A stretch of DNA of 64,000 bases. Source: Siphonodentalium dalli. Taxonomy: Eukaryota > Mollusca > Scaphopoda > Gadilida > Siphonodentaliidae. The notes under the pieces were generated by a model. It searched no databases and was not told where the DNA came from. It worked only from the letters and a program-made list of their open reading frames with translations. Of this stretch, positions 1 to 12,341 are shown piece by piece (within the stretch, counting starts at the first letter, position 1; every line of letters begins with the position of its first letter). The stretch is from the NCBI GenBank assembly GCA_032622095.1, contig CP136069.1, positions 122,998,126 to 123,062,125 on the forward strand. Reading direction: 5' to 3'. Made by a program: the position numbers and the translations under genes.

Positions 1-764
1 GGTAGTCTGTACACTAGGGTCTTCTCCTTAGCAGATAGACATCTGTCCAAGGGAATGAGACAGCTTGCAACCTTCGAAACACTGTCGAAGTTGTCCACAT
101 ATGCCAATGCGTTCGCTGAGTTTGTGAGTTGACGAACCATCTATTGAGAAGTGACTAGAGCTAACTGGTTCGCCATGTGTACATGTCGTTATCCCGTGTG
201 GTATGAGACACATACATAGAGATTACCTTCTGTAAGCTAGACACCGGAAAATGAATTGTTTGAAACGTTATGATTAGAGGGACCCTACTCCCAGGAAGTG
301 GTGAATACTTTGTCGGTGTGAGCGACCTAGATCTATCAGACAAAGAAATGGAAGCTGGTACAGATAATTATGGACGTGACGTGGCATATCAGAATCTGTT
401 ATCAGGTAATTGTTCTGATATAACTATTCGGCGCACCTACGCTTACGGCCATTATCGGCGCTAAGTGGAGACTGGATTTCGAAATGCCACATCGCGATAT
501 TAATTGTGGTGTTTCATCTTTCCAGAAGGATACGAGCTATGTTATGCGTTATGACAAAAAGTTGAAATTAATATGTGAAAATATCGATTTCTTTTCAATT
601 TCTAGCCGCCAATTTAGCAGCGATCTTGGCTGTGAGTATCAATTGCCAAACCCTAATGAATACTTCATGTCACTATTCCATATCAACATGTAATGGTGGA
701 TAGAAATCGCGAAACAATAACGCCCATCGTAAGAAAGTAAAGTAATGTAGACTTGTTTTCAAAT
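1..764. other. No supported gene
   Basis: Only short frames (up to 69 codons) with ordinary noncoding composition. No repeat or conserved protein motif is recognised. Confidence 0.5.
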
Positions 765-1520
765 TTCGGTCGCCATTTTGGCCGCCATCTTCGATTTGGA
801 AAACAATTTCTTGCATGAGATGTAATGTAATTACTTCACCTCAGTATTTCCAACTCAATTGTAAGCATGGGTGGAGTTGTCTCGACAATAATGCCCAATG
901 ATGTGAATATGAGGGAATTTCGGTGATTTTTCAAAATCTGTCCGCCATTGTGGGCGCCATTTTGGATTTGGGGGACTTTTATTTGGATATGGTACAAGGT
1001 AAGTTCTTCGCCTAAGTGTTCCCAACTTACAATAGTAAGCAGGTGTGGAGTTGCCATGACAATAATGCTCACTGATGTTAAAATCAGCGATTTTCGGCGA
1101 TGTTTTATTTCTGGTGGCCATTTTGGCCGCCATCTTGGATTTGGGTAAATATTCCTCAACTCAGGTATAAGAGGAATCCTAGCTCGAGTATCTCCTGCAA
1201 ATATATATGCATGGGTGTTGTTATAATAGCAATAACATTCATTGATTCGAAACATAACATCGCGTTATTAACGGAGATTAGGCTTTGACCTATGATACCG
1301 GCATTTGGGAAAACGTGATATCGGACAAAAATATCCCGCAATGAATGCATATTATGGGCCTCATGTGTTCGCCAATGACTCCTCTATATGATAAATGTAT
1401 AACATGACGCAAAAATTCTAACATTTTCCCACAGAGACAAACGAAAGGTGGTAACATGTCAGAAAAATAGCATATTTTCACATTTCGGCGGCCATCTTGG
1501 CCGCCTTATTGGATTCTGGT
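765..1520. repeat. Degenerate ~173-bp tandem repeat with GGCCGCCATCTTGGATT
   Basis: The motif (C/T)GCCATTTTGGCCGCCATCTT-GGATTTGG occurs at about 765, 938, 1111 and 1484. Between the first three, the spacer segments align (TAAGCA-GGGTGGAGTTG..., ACAATAATGC...ATG). The fourth is one period further than expected, so one unit has lost its motif. The 139-codon reverse frame at 836-1255 shows the same internal repetition and is not a gene. Confidence 0.8.
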
Positions 1521-2465
1521 GTCGGATTTTTGGCTAATTTGTAAGGGTTGTATATTAGCATAACGAATCGAGCGGAAAACAAGACCGCATATGCTATCAT
1601 CTTTACTATAAGGGCGATCAAAGAGACCTGGTGCACTTTTTGTTCTTGTTAACAAGTGAACAATATTAGAGGAGACCTTAAGGAAGAAAATTAGTGGGGT
1701 GAAGTTAAGTCCTGGGTGGGGGGTGCAGAGGTCGACCAATATCTCCTGGACTATATAGTCCTTGGATTATTTGCTGTATTTTCCCACCTCGGTGGCTGGG
1801 GCAAAGTGTGTTATATATAGTATATGGACGCTTGTCTGGCGAAATTTGGACGTTATGAATCTACATTTTGCAAATAGCGTTCCCTTCAGATTGTTTTATT
1901 TTTCAGAAAATCAAATCAGCCTACCACAGAGGAATCGGAATTTGATATCTACCTTCTGGGGGACCACCGTGGCGCCCAACGTTGTACACAGTGCATATTG
2001 GCCTTGTCCTTTCATGAAGCGTATTGGTAGAATTAATAGCCTTCACGATCATCGAACTGCATGCTAATTATCTCGAGCATGTATACACCAACTATACTCT
2101 GCAGCCATAAGCTCCCATCGCGGTGCTATCATTATATCAACACTCGATATACTTAAATCAACGGTAGGCCTACCAATTAGTTCAGCTTTAAAACTAATTG
2201 CATGCGTGTACTTTAATTTATACAAGTACATATAAGTAGTCAATCAGCACTAATAATCTTGTCGTTATGGCAACAGGTGGTATATGCCAGTCATACTGAT
2301 AGGTGAATAACGATGCAGACGCGGGGTTTTCCCTTTTTACCACGAGAGCAGGATTGAAGTTCGGAACACCTACAAGAAAGATTATATGTACAATCACGGT
2401 TTATATATCAACCCCAAGACGACGTCCTTGTCCGATAGACAGCCTAAACCAGGCAAGCAACGGTG
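1521..2465. other. No supported gene
   Basis: A 101-codon + frame (1762-2067) and a 77-codon reverse frame have no recognisable domain. No repeat is seen. Confidence 0.45.
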
Positions 2466-2605
2466 AGCAAGAAAACCATAGTCAGAAATGGCAACGCCCT
2501 CAAGGTCATATTATTAGGCATATATAAATTATAATATAACACATATTGGTGTCATGAATGCACCACCTCAGAATTCCCTTAAAACAATTAACCCTTCATT
2601 ACAAA
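2466..2605. repeat. LTR-like dispersed repeat, copy 1 (diverged fragment)
   Basis: GAGCAAGAAAACCATAGTCAG, CAACGCCCTCAAGGTCATAT and CTCAGAATTCCCTTAAAA align with the left parts of the copies at 6637 and 62475. Everything after about 2605 is unrelated. Confidence 0.55.
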
Positions 2606-2901
2606 AACTACGGCTTATTATTGCAGGTTTCTCATTCACCACACCAGAAAGCCTCTAAATGCGGACCAAACATCTATACTAATCGAACTAAATACACGCC
2701 CGATAATTCGCAATACGACCTTTGGTCTACATTCCAACTGAGACATACGTCATCAGCAAAGTTAGCTGTTATACTATACATTGTGTTCCCGCAATAAAAT
2801 CTTCAACAGTGGCCCAGCCATTGTTCATACCTGAACATCGCAAGCAATTAAAACGGTCATAAAAGTTACAAACTGCAGCAATGAGACATCCGCGAAGATA
2901 C

Positions 2902-3076
2902 ATCCGCAAAAACTCGAAATGTGTTGTCCTGCGAGATATCCCCATCGCTATAGCTCCATTGACACGGCAAGGTTAGCCTTATGACAATTTCCTAAAATAA
3001 ATCGCATCGCGTAAAAACGAAACGTGTTGTCCAGCGAGATATTCCCATCGCCCCAATGGCACGGCCAGATCAGCGT
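2902..3076. repeat. ~104-bp tandem duplication
   Basis: The segment CATCCGCAAAAACTCGAAATG...GTCCTGCGAGATATCCCCATCG at 2902 recurs at about 3006 as CATCGCGTAAAAACGAAACG...GTCCAGCGAGATATTCCCATCG, followed by GGCACGGCC-like sequence. Confidence 0.6.
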
Positions 3077-4230
3077 AGCAGTAAACACCGATAGTATTGG
3101 GCGTAATGAGTACGCAGTTATATACATCTGACGTTGAAAATTAGAACAATGCTAACAAATAAATTTCGCCTCTGTATATTAATCACATTCTCTTATTGAC
3201 CACATAGTGTTCTCATTCGTTCTTTGGATATTGGAGTATTGGACCATTCCTCAAGTAACCATTTTCGTTACACATCGGAAACAGACATCAGCCTGCATGC
3301 ATGTGTCCTTTGGATCACGTACTTCAGATAACTTTCATTTTCACGCGCGTGTAGCTAAACCTTGCCCGTCTCAATACTTTCAGTTTGTACGTGAACGCAC
3401 TTTTTTGTGATACGGCAATAAATGCTACAATCTTCAATCATTTGTCAACCTACCGCATGTGTCAATACTATATTTTGAAATGTCGCAATATATAAATACA
3501 ATATGTATTAAATCACAGAGTGGATTCGATAAAAGTCTATATACCACACTGCCCGCTGGGGTAGCAATTGGGGGCACACGTCATTATATTAATAACGGGC
3601 ACGGGGGGCATCCGGTACATGCTATGCAACCATTTGTGACGAGTATATCATGGCACGATTAGCAGACGGTTACGACACAATGAACGGATTATGCGTCACT
3701 TTTATCGATTTTAATGCTGCGATAAAATACCAAATGACATTCTCGTATCGACATTACATCATTGGTAGTCTGTAATATACAAATACGATAATAATTGACG
3801 TCATTTCGAGCACTTTGGTGAAATTCGATTCCCATAAATTCTACTCTTTGCAGACACGCCATGTGGGCGGTCCTTATTACATGGCATATTCATTACGCCC
3901 CTTGTCAACTGGTATATATTCTGATACGGCTTTGGAAGGCTTTTCGATCACGAGAAATTTCGATTTACATACCCTCTCTTCGTATATATGGACATGCATG
4001 GTTATAGCTATATACGATTTCATCGTTTCAGATGCCACCGAAGCTAAAATGATATCATCTGATGTCACGTACCGACTGGCAAAGACGAACAAAATGCTTT
4101 TCGAGTCTGTGAAACGTAAATGTTGAACCAGTCCCGGTGAACCCAGAAGTAAGATTCGCCAATTCGAAATTAAACCATTGCGTGTAAACAACTATACACA
4201 TGATGTAGATACCCCAGGCCTGTTCTATCC
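3077..4230. other. No supported gene
   Basis: Opposing frames of about 100 codons overlap at 3815-4191. Neither matches a family I know, and each is the likely shadow of the other. Confidence 0.4.
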
Positions 4231-4551
4231 ACTAAAATCACCCATGCATAGACACATCAGGGGCGGTCCGGAATGGTCCGTGCTTTTATAGCTTCATTCG
4301 CGCCAAACATATTGTGCGATGGGGCATTTCGATGGTTAATTGCCAGGATTCGGTGGGCGATTCGCCCTTATTTCGGTCGTGAATGTAGTCGACGGTAGTT
4401 CCGTTACCTATATGTGTGGAGTTCTTATACAGTTTTACGAGGACGACATGGGGGGTACGGTCTGCATGTCACGTCACTATGGGCATTTTATGGCAAGTTA
4501 GGGTGTAATATAACGGCATTTCTGTGTGGCCGGTTGTGGTTTAGTCACACC
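4231..4551. mobile_element. Truncated copy of the 753-bp element family
   Basis: It shares ACTAAAATCACCC, CAGGGGCGGTCCGG, GTGGGCGATTCGCCCTTATT, GTGTAGTCGA-like and the terminal GGTTTAGTCACAC with the element at 60921-61673. The outermost left terminus is missing and no target duplication was found. It lies about 180 bp from the Harbinger-like MITE. Confidence 0.65.
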
Positions 4552-4733
4552 CATGCAGAACTGTGATGAAGACCGATTATCTTGGGTAATATATTTGTTC
4601 ACTATTTAATCATATTCCTTGATATACGGAAATGCCGGTGGTACACCTGGAAAAGAAGTGCTAAAGAGTCGCAACGGAAGAGATCTTCGCCAATAAAAAG
4701 CATATAGCCCACCCGATACCACAAGCTGTTTTA

Positions 4734-5081
4734 GTGCCACCGCAGACGCTGCGATTAAAATCGTAAGTGGGGAAAATCGCAGGTGGAGCACCCATTGCGC
4801 ATGTCCACGACAATATCGCAGCCATATCGTATATAGCGATCAAGCAATGTTTGATTTTTACCAGGAAAATCGTGGCGTGACCTTGGCAACGCGCGCGATC
4901 GTAGCTGTCACATGACCATGATCGCACTGGTCTCACAATTTACATGCTAGCACGTGCTTGATCACGTGGATAAAATCGTAGCTGCAAACATCGCAGCACC
5001 GTAGCGTCTGTGGGCAAACCACTTTTATCCACCTGCGATTTTCCCCACTTACGATTTTAATCGCAGCGTCTGTGGTGGCAC
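4734..5081. mobile_element. Harbinger-like MITE (348 bp)
   Basis: Terminal inverted repeats of 54 bp (4734-4787, 5028-5081) differ at one base and start GTGCCACCGCAGACGCTGCG. The flanks are TTA at 4731-4733 and 5082-5084. A 3-bp TTA duplication fits PIF/Harbinger (Tourist-type), although a TA duplication with an extra base cannot be excluded. The interior holds further short inverted blocks, including GCACGTGCTTGATCACGTG. Confidence 0.88.
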
Positions 5082-5288
5082 TTAGACGAAGGAAACTTGG
5101 TTTATGTAATAACAAGCTTTATGACTCAAATGTGTGCACAATAATGTGACAGTGTGTGATCGTAGCCTTAGCGCATCTTACTTGTGTCCCGGAATAAAAA
5201 TATACAACGTATCATGGGCAGCTAATTGGTACAATACACGTCCAGTCATCATCATAAACAATATATATGGCGAACAAGTCTGAGTTTA

Positions 5289-5641
5289 GTGTGCCTATCG
5301 TTTGCGGAATGAGGTTCCAAGATGGTGAATTTAGTGACGATATCCAGTATAGCAGGTTATCATCTGGTATGGGAGACATAGACTCAGATTGAAATTCCCA
5401 AATTGTGAATATTGTGATGTACATGCACCCATTGGGAACCTCGATTATGCAATGTGTCTTCTGCCAATTTGGGGATAACTAAATTTTTTATAGAAATTTT
5501 ATAATAAACTTTCCAGAGAAGATGAGGCCTAAGCAGAATGAGGTCCCCAGAGGGTAAATTTAGTTATGCTAGCCCGCTATGCGGGATAGCATCACTACAT
5601 TCACCATCTGGGGACCTCATTATGTAAATGACAGGCACACC
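5289..5641. mobile_element. Foldback MITE, AATGAGGTCCCC family, copy 1
   Basis: Outer inverted repeats (about 5289-5340 and 5590-5641) contain GTGTGCCT, AATGAGGT and AGATGGTGAAT. The right half has its own hairpin, AATGAGGTCCCCAG...CTGGGGACCTCATT at 5537-5621, with CTAGCCCGC/GCGGGATAG at its tip. A related copy lies at 7674-7912. No target duplication is evident. Confidence 0.7.
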
Positions 5642-6481
5642 ACAATCAGGCTTGATCATGGCGAAGCTCAACAGCAATGCGATCTGAATTATTGAAAGCC
5701 CCCAGTATCGTTTTGCACTCTCTGTCCACTCACAGGTACTTACAAGAATAACAATTTCACGATTGCCATTCGAATCACAAAAGCTGCATGAGAAAAGAAT
5801 TGTACGACATATTTGATCAATAATTATCCAGTATAACGATATAAATCCTGTATCCGATTTTTTATATATTGATCACACCTTTCGCAATGAGATTACATTC
5901 TAACAACACATGTACGGAGATTTAATTCTGGTCAGCATGACTGTCTGTTTTCATTCTCACAGGCGAGGCGACTGAAGTCCTACCCACTAACAGTTAGAGA
6001 TATAAAACATGAGACAACAATAATATGAAATTTTCAGACCTAACTTTGGTTTTAAATTGTCCTGATAATTTTCCAACCAATATTTAGAGGGTTTTTTTTG
6101 TAGACCAAATTTCGAATATTTTCATTCTTTCTGTAATTTTGTTTAAAACAAAATGGCCAACATTTGGAAAATTCCAAACCCAAAGGGGGATACGGATATA
6201 ATTAACCGGACACTGAACGTTCGGTCCGGTTTAAATTTACAATGGGACTTTCAAGCTGAATACCGCCATCCAATGGAGACCCCGATCAAGCCAGCATTCC
6301 CCTGTTGCCAATTCGTGCGGTTTCATGCGGCTTTACTCTAGATTTCGCCCCTTTTGTTAACGATCGAAACCTTATTAGAACCACCATAATACCACGCCAC
6401 AATTCCCATTGAAAGTACACAGCGACTCCCACACCCTGGCCTCCCCAACCATGCGCATGCGTCATGTATCTTATGTATTAT

Positions 6482-7031
6482 GTTTATTTGTAGATGGCAT
6501 AGCTTATCACAAACCAAAAATCAACATTATTGACGTAATGTTAACAACAATACACGAAATTGAAATTCCCAACGATACACCTTTTACCGGACTCGGCCTC
6601 CGGTCGCAGTTCGACTGTCATGACAGCATACGCTAACAAGAAAACCAATGTCAGAAATGGTAACGCGCTCAAGATCATATATTATATACCCATGATTGTA
6701 ATTATAGAATATAAAATATATTGGTTTTGCGAATGACCAACTCAGAATTCCGTTAAAATAACAATAACAACCAGCACCTAATTAACGAACGGGCGGCCGA
6801 CTCGGCCGTCTCCGACCACAACCCCCAGTGGGCTGCAGAACGAAAAATGTCTATAAAAGTTGAAATATAAGTCTTACAAATTATCTTTTTCATTTCGTTT
6901 ATTTGTAGATGGCATAGCTTATCACAAACCAAAAATCAACATTATTGACGTAATGTTAACAACAATACACGAAATTGAAATTCCCAACGATACACCTTTT
7001 ACCGGACTCGGCCTCCGGTCGCAGTTCGACT
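6482..7031. repeat. Exact 135-bp direct repeat, 415 bp apart
   Basis: 6482-6616 and 6897-7031 appear identical (from GTTTATTTGTAGATGG to CGGTCGCAGTTCGACT). The second lies inside LTR-like copy 2. The first sits just upstream and is followed by unrelated TGTCATGACAGC. The third relative near 62720-62865 is diverged, so this duplication is recent, or an assembly effect. Confidence 0.85.
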
Positions 7032-7160
7032 TTTAATCCTCCCAAAAATTCCCATTCTATAAATAAAACACCCATGCACCCAGGCGAAACAAGGATCTCT
7101 ACATTAGTATACACGCGGAGCGCGCGTAATAAATGTATCGTAGCTTCTCAGACAAAGAAA
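6637..7160. mobile_element. LTR-like dispersed repeat, copy 2
   Basis: It matches 62475-62965 over its length: GTCAGAAATGG, GCGCTCAAGAT, GCGGCCGACTCGGCCGTCTC, CACAAACCAAAAATCA, TTTTACCGGACTCGGCC, then a GCGCGCG-rich end. Both copies keep TATAAAAGTTGA (near 6855) and, about 200 bp on, CTATAAATAAAA (near 7060). That spacing suits promoter and polyadenylation signals of a solo LTR. No flanking retrotransposon genes are seen, so the assignment is tentative. Confidence 0.5.
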
Positions 7161-7673
7161 GATTGACGCCTTGTCATTTTTGCTAACCATTGCAATTATA
7201 CGGAACGGCCGGATTTTCAAACAGGTGCCCGGATATAGTTCATTGAATGCTCAATGGAACAACCGCGTCTCGATAATTTCTATGAGCCAACAGCAATAAG
7301 CCCTTATAAATAATTCAGAGGTTAACTTCGTCCGTAACCATGTATACTTACTTTTTTTAGAAACCGAACTCGATCGGATACAAATTTTTGATTTGAATGA
7401 GGGGGGGGACATTTTTTAAATACGCTAAATTATATAAAACAAACAATGTTTCCAGCAAACTATCAACAACATCGATTGTAGATCTTCACCATATATAGAT
7501 ACATGTATGTCATCACATCTGCTCTATTATATATAATAGTCACACTGCTGAACCGTCTGGCGGCCTCTCGGTGCAAGTGCATGGATACAACTCGATGTTG
7601 AATATATATAGGCATCTCAATATAGGCATTCCCGTAAGTTTAACTCAAGGCGGACTAGCGTCACAATTCACCC

Positions 7674-7912
7674 ATTAGTCAAATCGATTATGCATTGTAT
7701 CTTCTGCAAGTTAGATATAGAAACTTCCTAGAAGGGAAAAAGTAACTAAGACAATGTTAATTTGAGACTATATAGATACTTGCCAGAATATAAGGTCTAA
7801 GCAGAATGAGGTCCCCAGCTTGTGAATTTGCTAATGCTAGCCCTCTATGCAGATAGTATCACTAAATTCACTCTCCATGGACCTCATTCTTCAAATGACA
7901 GGCACGCTATTT
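7674..7912. mobile_element. Foldback MITE, AATGAGGTCCCC family, copy 2 (partial)
   Basis: It shares CTAAGCAGAATGAGGTCCCCAG, TGCTAGCCC, TATCACTA and GGACCTCATT...AAATGACAGGCAC with copy 1. The hairpin arms at 7807-7893 are more diverged. The small open frame at 7822-8019 runs through it and is not credible as a gene. Confidence 0.65.
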
Positions 7913-8229
7913 GCAGGCTTGTCGAAAACGATCGAACTGATCTCGAAAGTACTACATCTTTGCCGCATGCAGGAATGACTAAAAACCTACCAGAATGCAT
8001 GCCCAAATGGGATTTTTGATCCAACCCTATACGAGCTTTTGCTTGTTATGTCCCTGCTTTACACAGTCAGATTGCCCTCAGACAAAACTAGACATCGCGA
8101 GATGACTCTCTAACAGATAAATGCAACACCGTGGTAAACAACTGAGAGGCCTCCATTTACAACAAGGCGGATGCTGAGAAAAGAAACGTCAGCTTATCGA
8201 GTTATCACCACAAATATACATATGTAATT

Positions 8230-9375
8230 TGAGATATATCAAATAGAAGATGCTACCTATATAACGAAATGCAATAAAAGTATGTATACCCCCACATAGC
8301 TACGCCGCTGTGACCAAACCGACCGGACAGTGTTGCATACATTATAAGTATGCGTACACCCCAACCCCCTGTGCCACCCCTCTGTGACGATGTGATCAGC
8401 CTTGATGACATACACACGAAATAATCAAATACACCAGACAGTGTCCCATGCAATATAAGTACGCACACCCTAACCACATGTCACCAAGTCTCTACATGGG
8501 AGACATTGTGCCATATGGAAACATGCACATGAAATGTTCAAGCAGACATGGTCCCATGCAATATTAGTGCGTACACGTCAATCCCATTTCGCCGCGTCCC
8601 TACATGTAACCAGTCGTGAGAACGTGCACATGAAAATGTCAAACAGATCCGACAGTGTCACAATCAATATTAGAAAAAAGTACATACTGCTCCCCAACCA
8701 CCTGTCGCCGTGTCCACACATGTGATGACCGGACGTGAAAACATGCACATGAATTAAAAGATATCGCCTATATAATCAAACGTATGTAAACCCATCCCCT
8801 TGTACCACGCCGCTGTGACCAGCCATGATAACATAAACATGAAATGTTCAAACCGACCAGACAGTGTTTAATGCAATATAAGTATGCGTACACCCCAGCC
8901 CTGTGCCACCCCTCTGTGACGATGTAATCAGCACTGATGACGTACACATGAAATAATCAAATAGACCAGACAATGTCCCATGCAACATAAGTACGCACAC
9001 CCTAACCCCATGTCGCCACGTCTCTACATAGGACATATTGTGATATGTGAAAACATGCACATGAAATGTTCAAACAAACATGGTCCCATGCAATATAAGT
9101 GCGTACACGTCAATCGCCGCGTCCCGGTATTTAACCAGTCGTGAGAACATGCAAATTAAATTGTCAAATAGAACCGGCAGTGTCACAATCAATATTAGAA
9201 AAGCAGTACATACGTGCACCCCAATCGCCCGTCGCCGCCTCCCTACATGTGATGACCAGACGTGAAGACATGTACATGACATTTTCAATTAAACCCGATA
9301 GTGTACGTACTTACACCCCAACCCCCTGTCACTGCGTCCCTACTTGCGACCTACCGCGAACACACGCACATGGTA
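8230..9375. repeat. Higher-order satellite: ~107-bp monomers in a ~541-bp repeat
   Basis: Monomers share CAGTGTC(C/A)CA-TGCAATATAAGT, GCGTACACCCCAAC, CGCCGCGTCCCTACATGTGA and AACATGCACATGAAATGTTC. Five distinct monomers form a block that recurs: GACCGGACAGTGTT near 8319 matches GACCAGACAGTGTT near 8860, and later monomers stay in register. Just over two higher-order blocks are present. The 60-100-residue open frames on both strands come from the repeat. Confidence 0.8.
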
Positions 9376-10300
9376 TTTGTATTGAGTTTGTTTTAATTCA
9401 CCTATTTACTTTACTAAATGTCAGTAATAATATTAACTATTTTACTTTTAATTAACTATTTGCTTCTTCTCATCGTAAAAACGCCACTACAAAGTTTCCG
9501 TCCATGTACAAAATATCGTATCAATTTTTAATTCATTTCACGTAATAAACTTCATTTAAAATACTCATTACGTGGTTACCAAGAACAAGTATAAAACTGC
9601 ACATTACTTCGTTTAAAAGAGAGAGATGTATAACTAACATGTATAGTATAGACAGTATACTTTAGTAGAATACGTTATTTAATACATCAAACATTGTATC
9701 AGATTTAAAAAGTAAATTTTTTTTAATAATTCATGGACGATCTGATGCATGCATCTTTATTTTCTTTTTGCTGATTGTTCTCGGTATACAGTTGTACCAT
9801 TGGCACAGGCCAAGTTATATTGGGCTGGTTTGATCCGGTTCGAAGCTGGTTTACTACGATTTCATATGATAACAAAGAAAAGCAATGGTAATTTCGGGCT
9901 AACATTTACTCATATTGGTAAACCAAGAGTCACATGCGATATTTTTGACACAGTGGAATCCAAATTTCCCAAGTTATATACTCTCCCCGGCCTTTGGGCG
10001 AAATGAGAGGCCGACTACAATGAGAGGCCGACCATCGGTTGGGTAGTGTGATAGTCGAAGCTCGAACAGAGACACGCACTTACAAAGTAAAAACAACCAT
10101 TCTTTAATTGACAGCTGACGTGACGTAAAATTTCATGTCTTCATCCATGGGTTCTACGTGGTTTGCTATTCGATTATATGCCACGACAAAGCGGTATTCG
10201 TACAGCTGTGGTTTCAGAAATCGACATGTGTGACCCATGTGTGAACATCATATTGTGGGTGACGTTGACAAGCATATCACTATTTATTACCTGATCACAG
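9376..10300. other. AT-rich, no supported gene
   Basis: Very AT-rich to about 9730, then unique DNA. An 85-codon frame at 9749-10006 has no recognised motif. GAGAGGCCGAC occurs twice near 10010. Confidence 0.45.
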
Positions 10301-10613
10301 GTTGCCGGTCAGTTCTGGTTAAAACACAGACTCCACAGCTATGCACTACTGAGTATTGAGAGTTTGGGGGGATTTCCATTACCACCAGCAAAATTACCTC
10401 AACGTCACCCAATCACAACATCTACCAGCAGAGCGATTTATCCTGTCAGGCGCGTAAATAGCGCGAAAAAACATACTGCAAGCATTCAATGCAGAAATTA
10501 TTTTCAGCTGCACAGAGCTAACGCTTGCTGGTGGTAATATAGATACCACCCCAATACTCCAGACTCAGTATTGTATAGCTGTGGAGTCTGTGTTTTAACC
10601 AGAATTGGTTGTC
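10301..10613. repeat. Inverted repeat (~90-bp arms), MITE-like
   Basis: Arms 10301-10392 and 10524-10613 pair, containing GTTAAAACACAGACTCCACA and its complement plus ACCACCAGCAAA. The spacer is about 130 bp and is itself GC-richer. No target duplication was recognised. Confidence 0.75.
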
Positions 10614-11291
10614 GGTCTGATACCCCACGTGTGCAGAAGAAAGCTATACCCACACCCCGTCAACTGTATACATATATTGTCGTTTTGTGGATTTGTGGAA
10701 CGAAACGCAATCTAAAGGCCAACGTGATTTTCATGCCTCAAGATAAATATAGTAGGCCTAATTTACCGTTTTTTGTGACATTTAATTCTAAAAACCCGTG
10801 ATATAATAACATACAGACTTTATACCATTAAAATGCTTATACATCATAGAAAGGTATCAGCTTTTTTCAACTTCCACATAGTTATAGAAGTGGTGAGACA
10901 AACGCTTTGTGTTGTATGTTACAGTTACTAACTATTTTTCTAAAGGAATCTAATGTATATGGTGAAATTCTCAAAGCTAAGTGAGCGATCGCCTATAGTG
11001 TACGCCTCTAGGCCACAGATGATATGCATCTTGGCAGATAATATAATTTGCTCCTATATAGCTACTTAATGACAAAGTTCACGAATAAAGCTGTATATTG
11101 ATGTTTTGGGGGAAACAACATATCGAGATATGATCGGGTATATGTGGGCCTTTCGTGTGCATGTGTAGACACGCGATTATGAGAACGGGTATAAGAGGAA
11201 TAGTACTGCTGACTATTGCTATAGTACCCGTGGTTAGTACCGATGTTTACTATATATAGCAACATGCAACTGTAGTACTGTAATATTCATC

Positions 11292-11720
11292 TTACGTGCA
11301 GTAATGGTAGGATATATCAATGTCATGTTGCCATGCCTTTGAAATGTTTACTGAAGTGGGAGTTATCGCAAGAACATGTGCTACAATTCCTATAATTAAT
11401 TTGTTTATCATTTTCCCTGCCATATACATGTATGTTGTCCCAAAAGAGAATAGCCTTTTTCTGGTTTGCCAATGACAATTTACTTTCTTAACAGTGTCAG
11501 TTTGCGCGAAAGTCAGATCCAAACCAGCATAACAGAAACAGTTGTCTACGGTTATCAACACTATGTATATTCCCTGTACCAGTATTATACGACAGGTTAT
11601 AGTATATGCATCAATTATTGATAGATTCACACACGCAAACTCGTTGTGGGAGTAAATATCCATATCATCTGACAAAACAAATTCGTGTACAATGTTGCCA
11701 GCAACATTACGAACCAGCAA
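11292..11720 (-). other. 142-codon open frame, not recognised
   Basis: This is one of the longest non-repetitive frames in the window. The predicted protein is hydrophobic in patches (IILVQGIYIVLITV, KLIIGIVAHVLAI) and has several Cys, but no domain I know. There is no clear splice or promoter context. It could be an exon of an unknown membrane protein or chance. Confidence 0.15.
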
Positions 11721-11879
11721 AAACTAAATTCCTCTCTGTATATAAAGTAAACATCATCTGGGAACCAATGTGTATATCCAGATAAAGATCTATCTCTTAG
11801 TAAAGGTTCAAACCATCACAGCCGCAGTCGGTGGCACTGCGTGTGTGGTAGAAGGGATACCTATATTATATATTAACCC

Positions 11880-12150
11880 AAGTCAATGTTTTTTCGTTCT
11901 TGGTGACAATTTCTGGTTCTTCGTTTGGTTGAGACAAATTATATAATCTACATTTCTAATGGTTCTTTGTAGACCAAGAACCAATTGTTTCAACACATAT
12001 GCATGGTTCCATGTTGAACAGGTTCTGTGTTAGGTTTCACACAATTCCACGAAGAACCATCTGGTTCCTGGTCGCCAAGAACCTACACTATTGATTTCGC
12101 TATCGAGATAGTATGTATAACCAAATAACACTTATCTGGTTCTCCATATA
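11880..12150. repeat. GGTTCT / AGAACC-rich tract
   Basis: The hexamer and its complement recur about ten times (TCTGGTTCTTCG, CCAAGAACCAATTG, GAAGAACCATCTGGTTCCTG), giving many small self-complementary segments. The period is irregular, so this is a clustered simple motif rather than a clean tandem repeat. Confidence 0.5.
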
Positions 12151-12341
12151 TTCTGTAGTATAGGATATTCGATGTGTCATGCGATGGTGTCTCTAGGATA
12201 CAATACACCTCTACCTGATCATATTCATATAGTCGGGAATAGCGTTACATTTGTGTGTCATCAACAAAATGGATTAATAAAATACATCACTTAGACATTT
12301 GACAGTTGAAATTCTAATCATGGGGTGTATGCATGCACATA

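Noticed and set aside
836-1255. 139-codon minus-strand frame as a gene
   Set aside because: The protein repeats itself because it translates the ~173-bp tandem repeat.
8253-9455. Several 60-104-codon frames
   Set aside because: They arise from the higher-order satellite.
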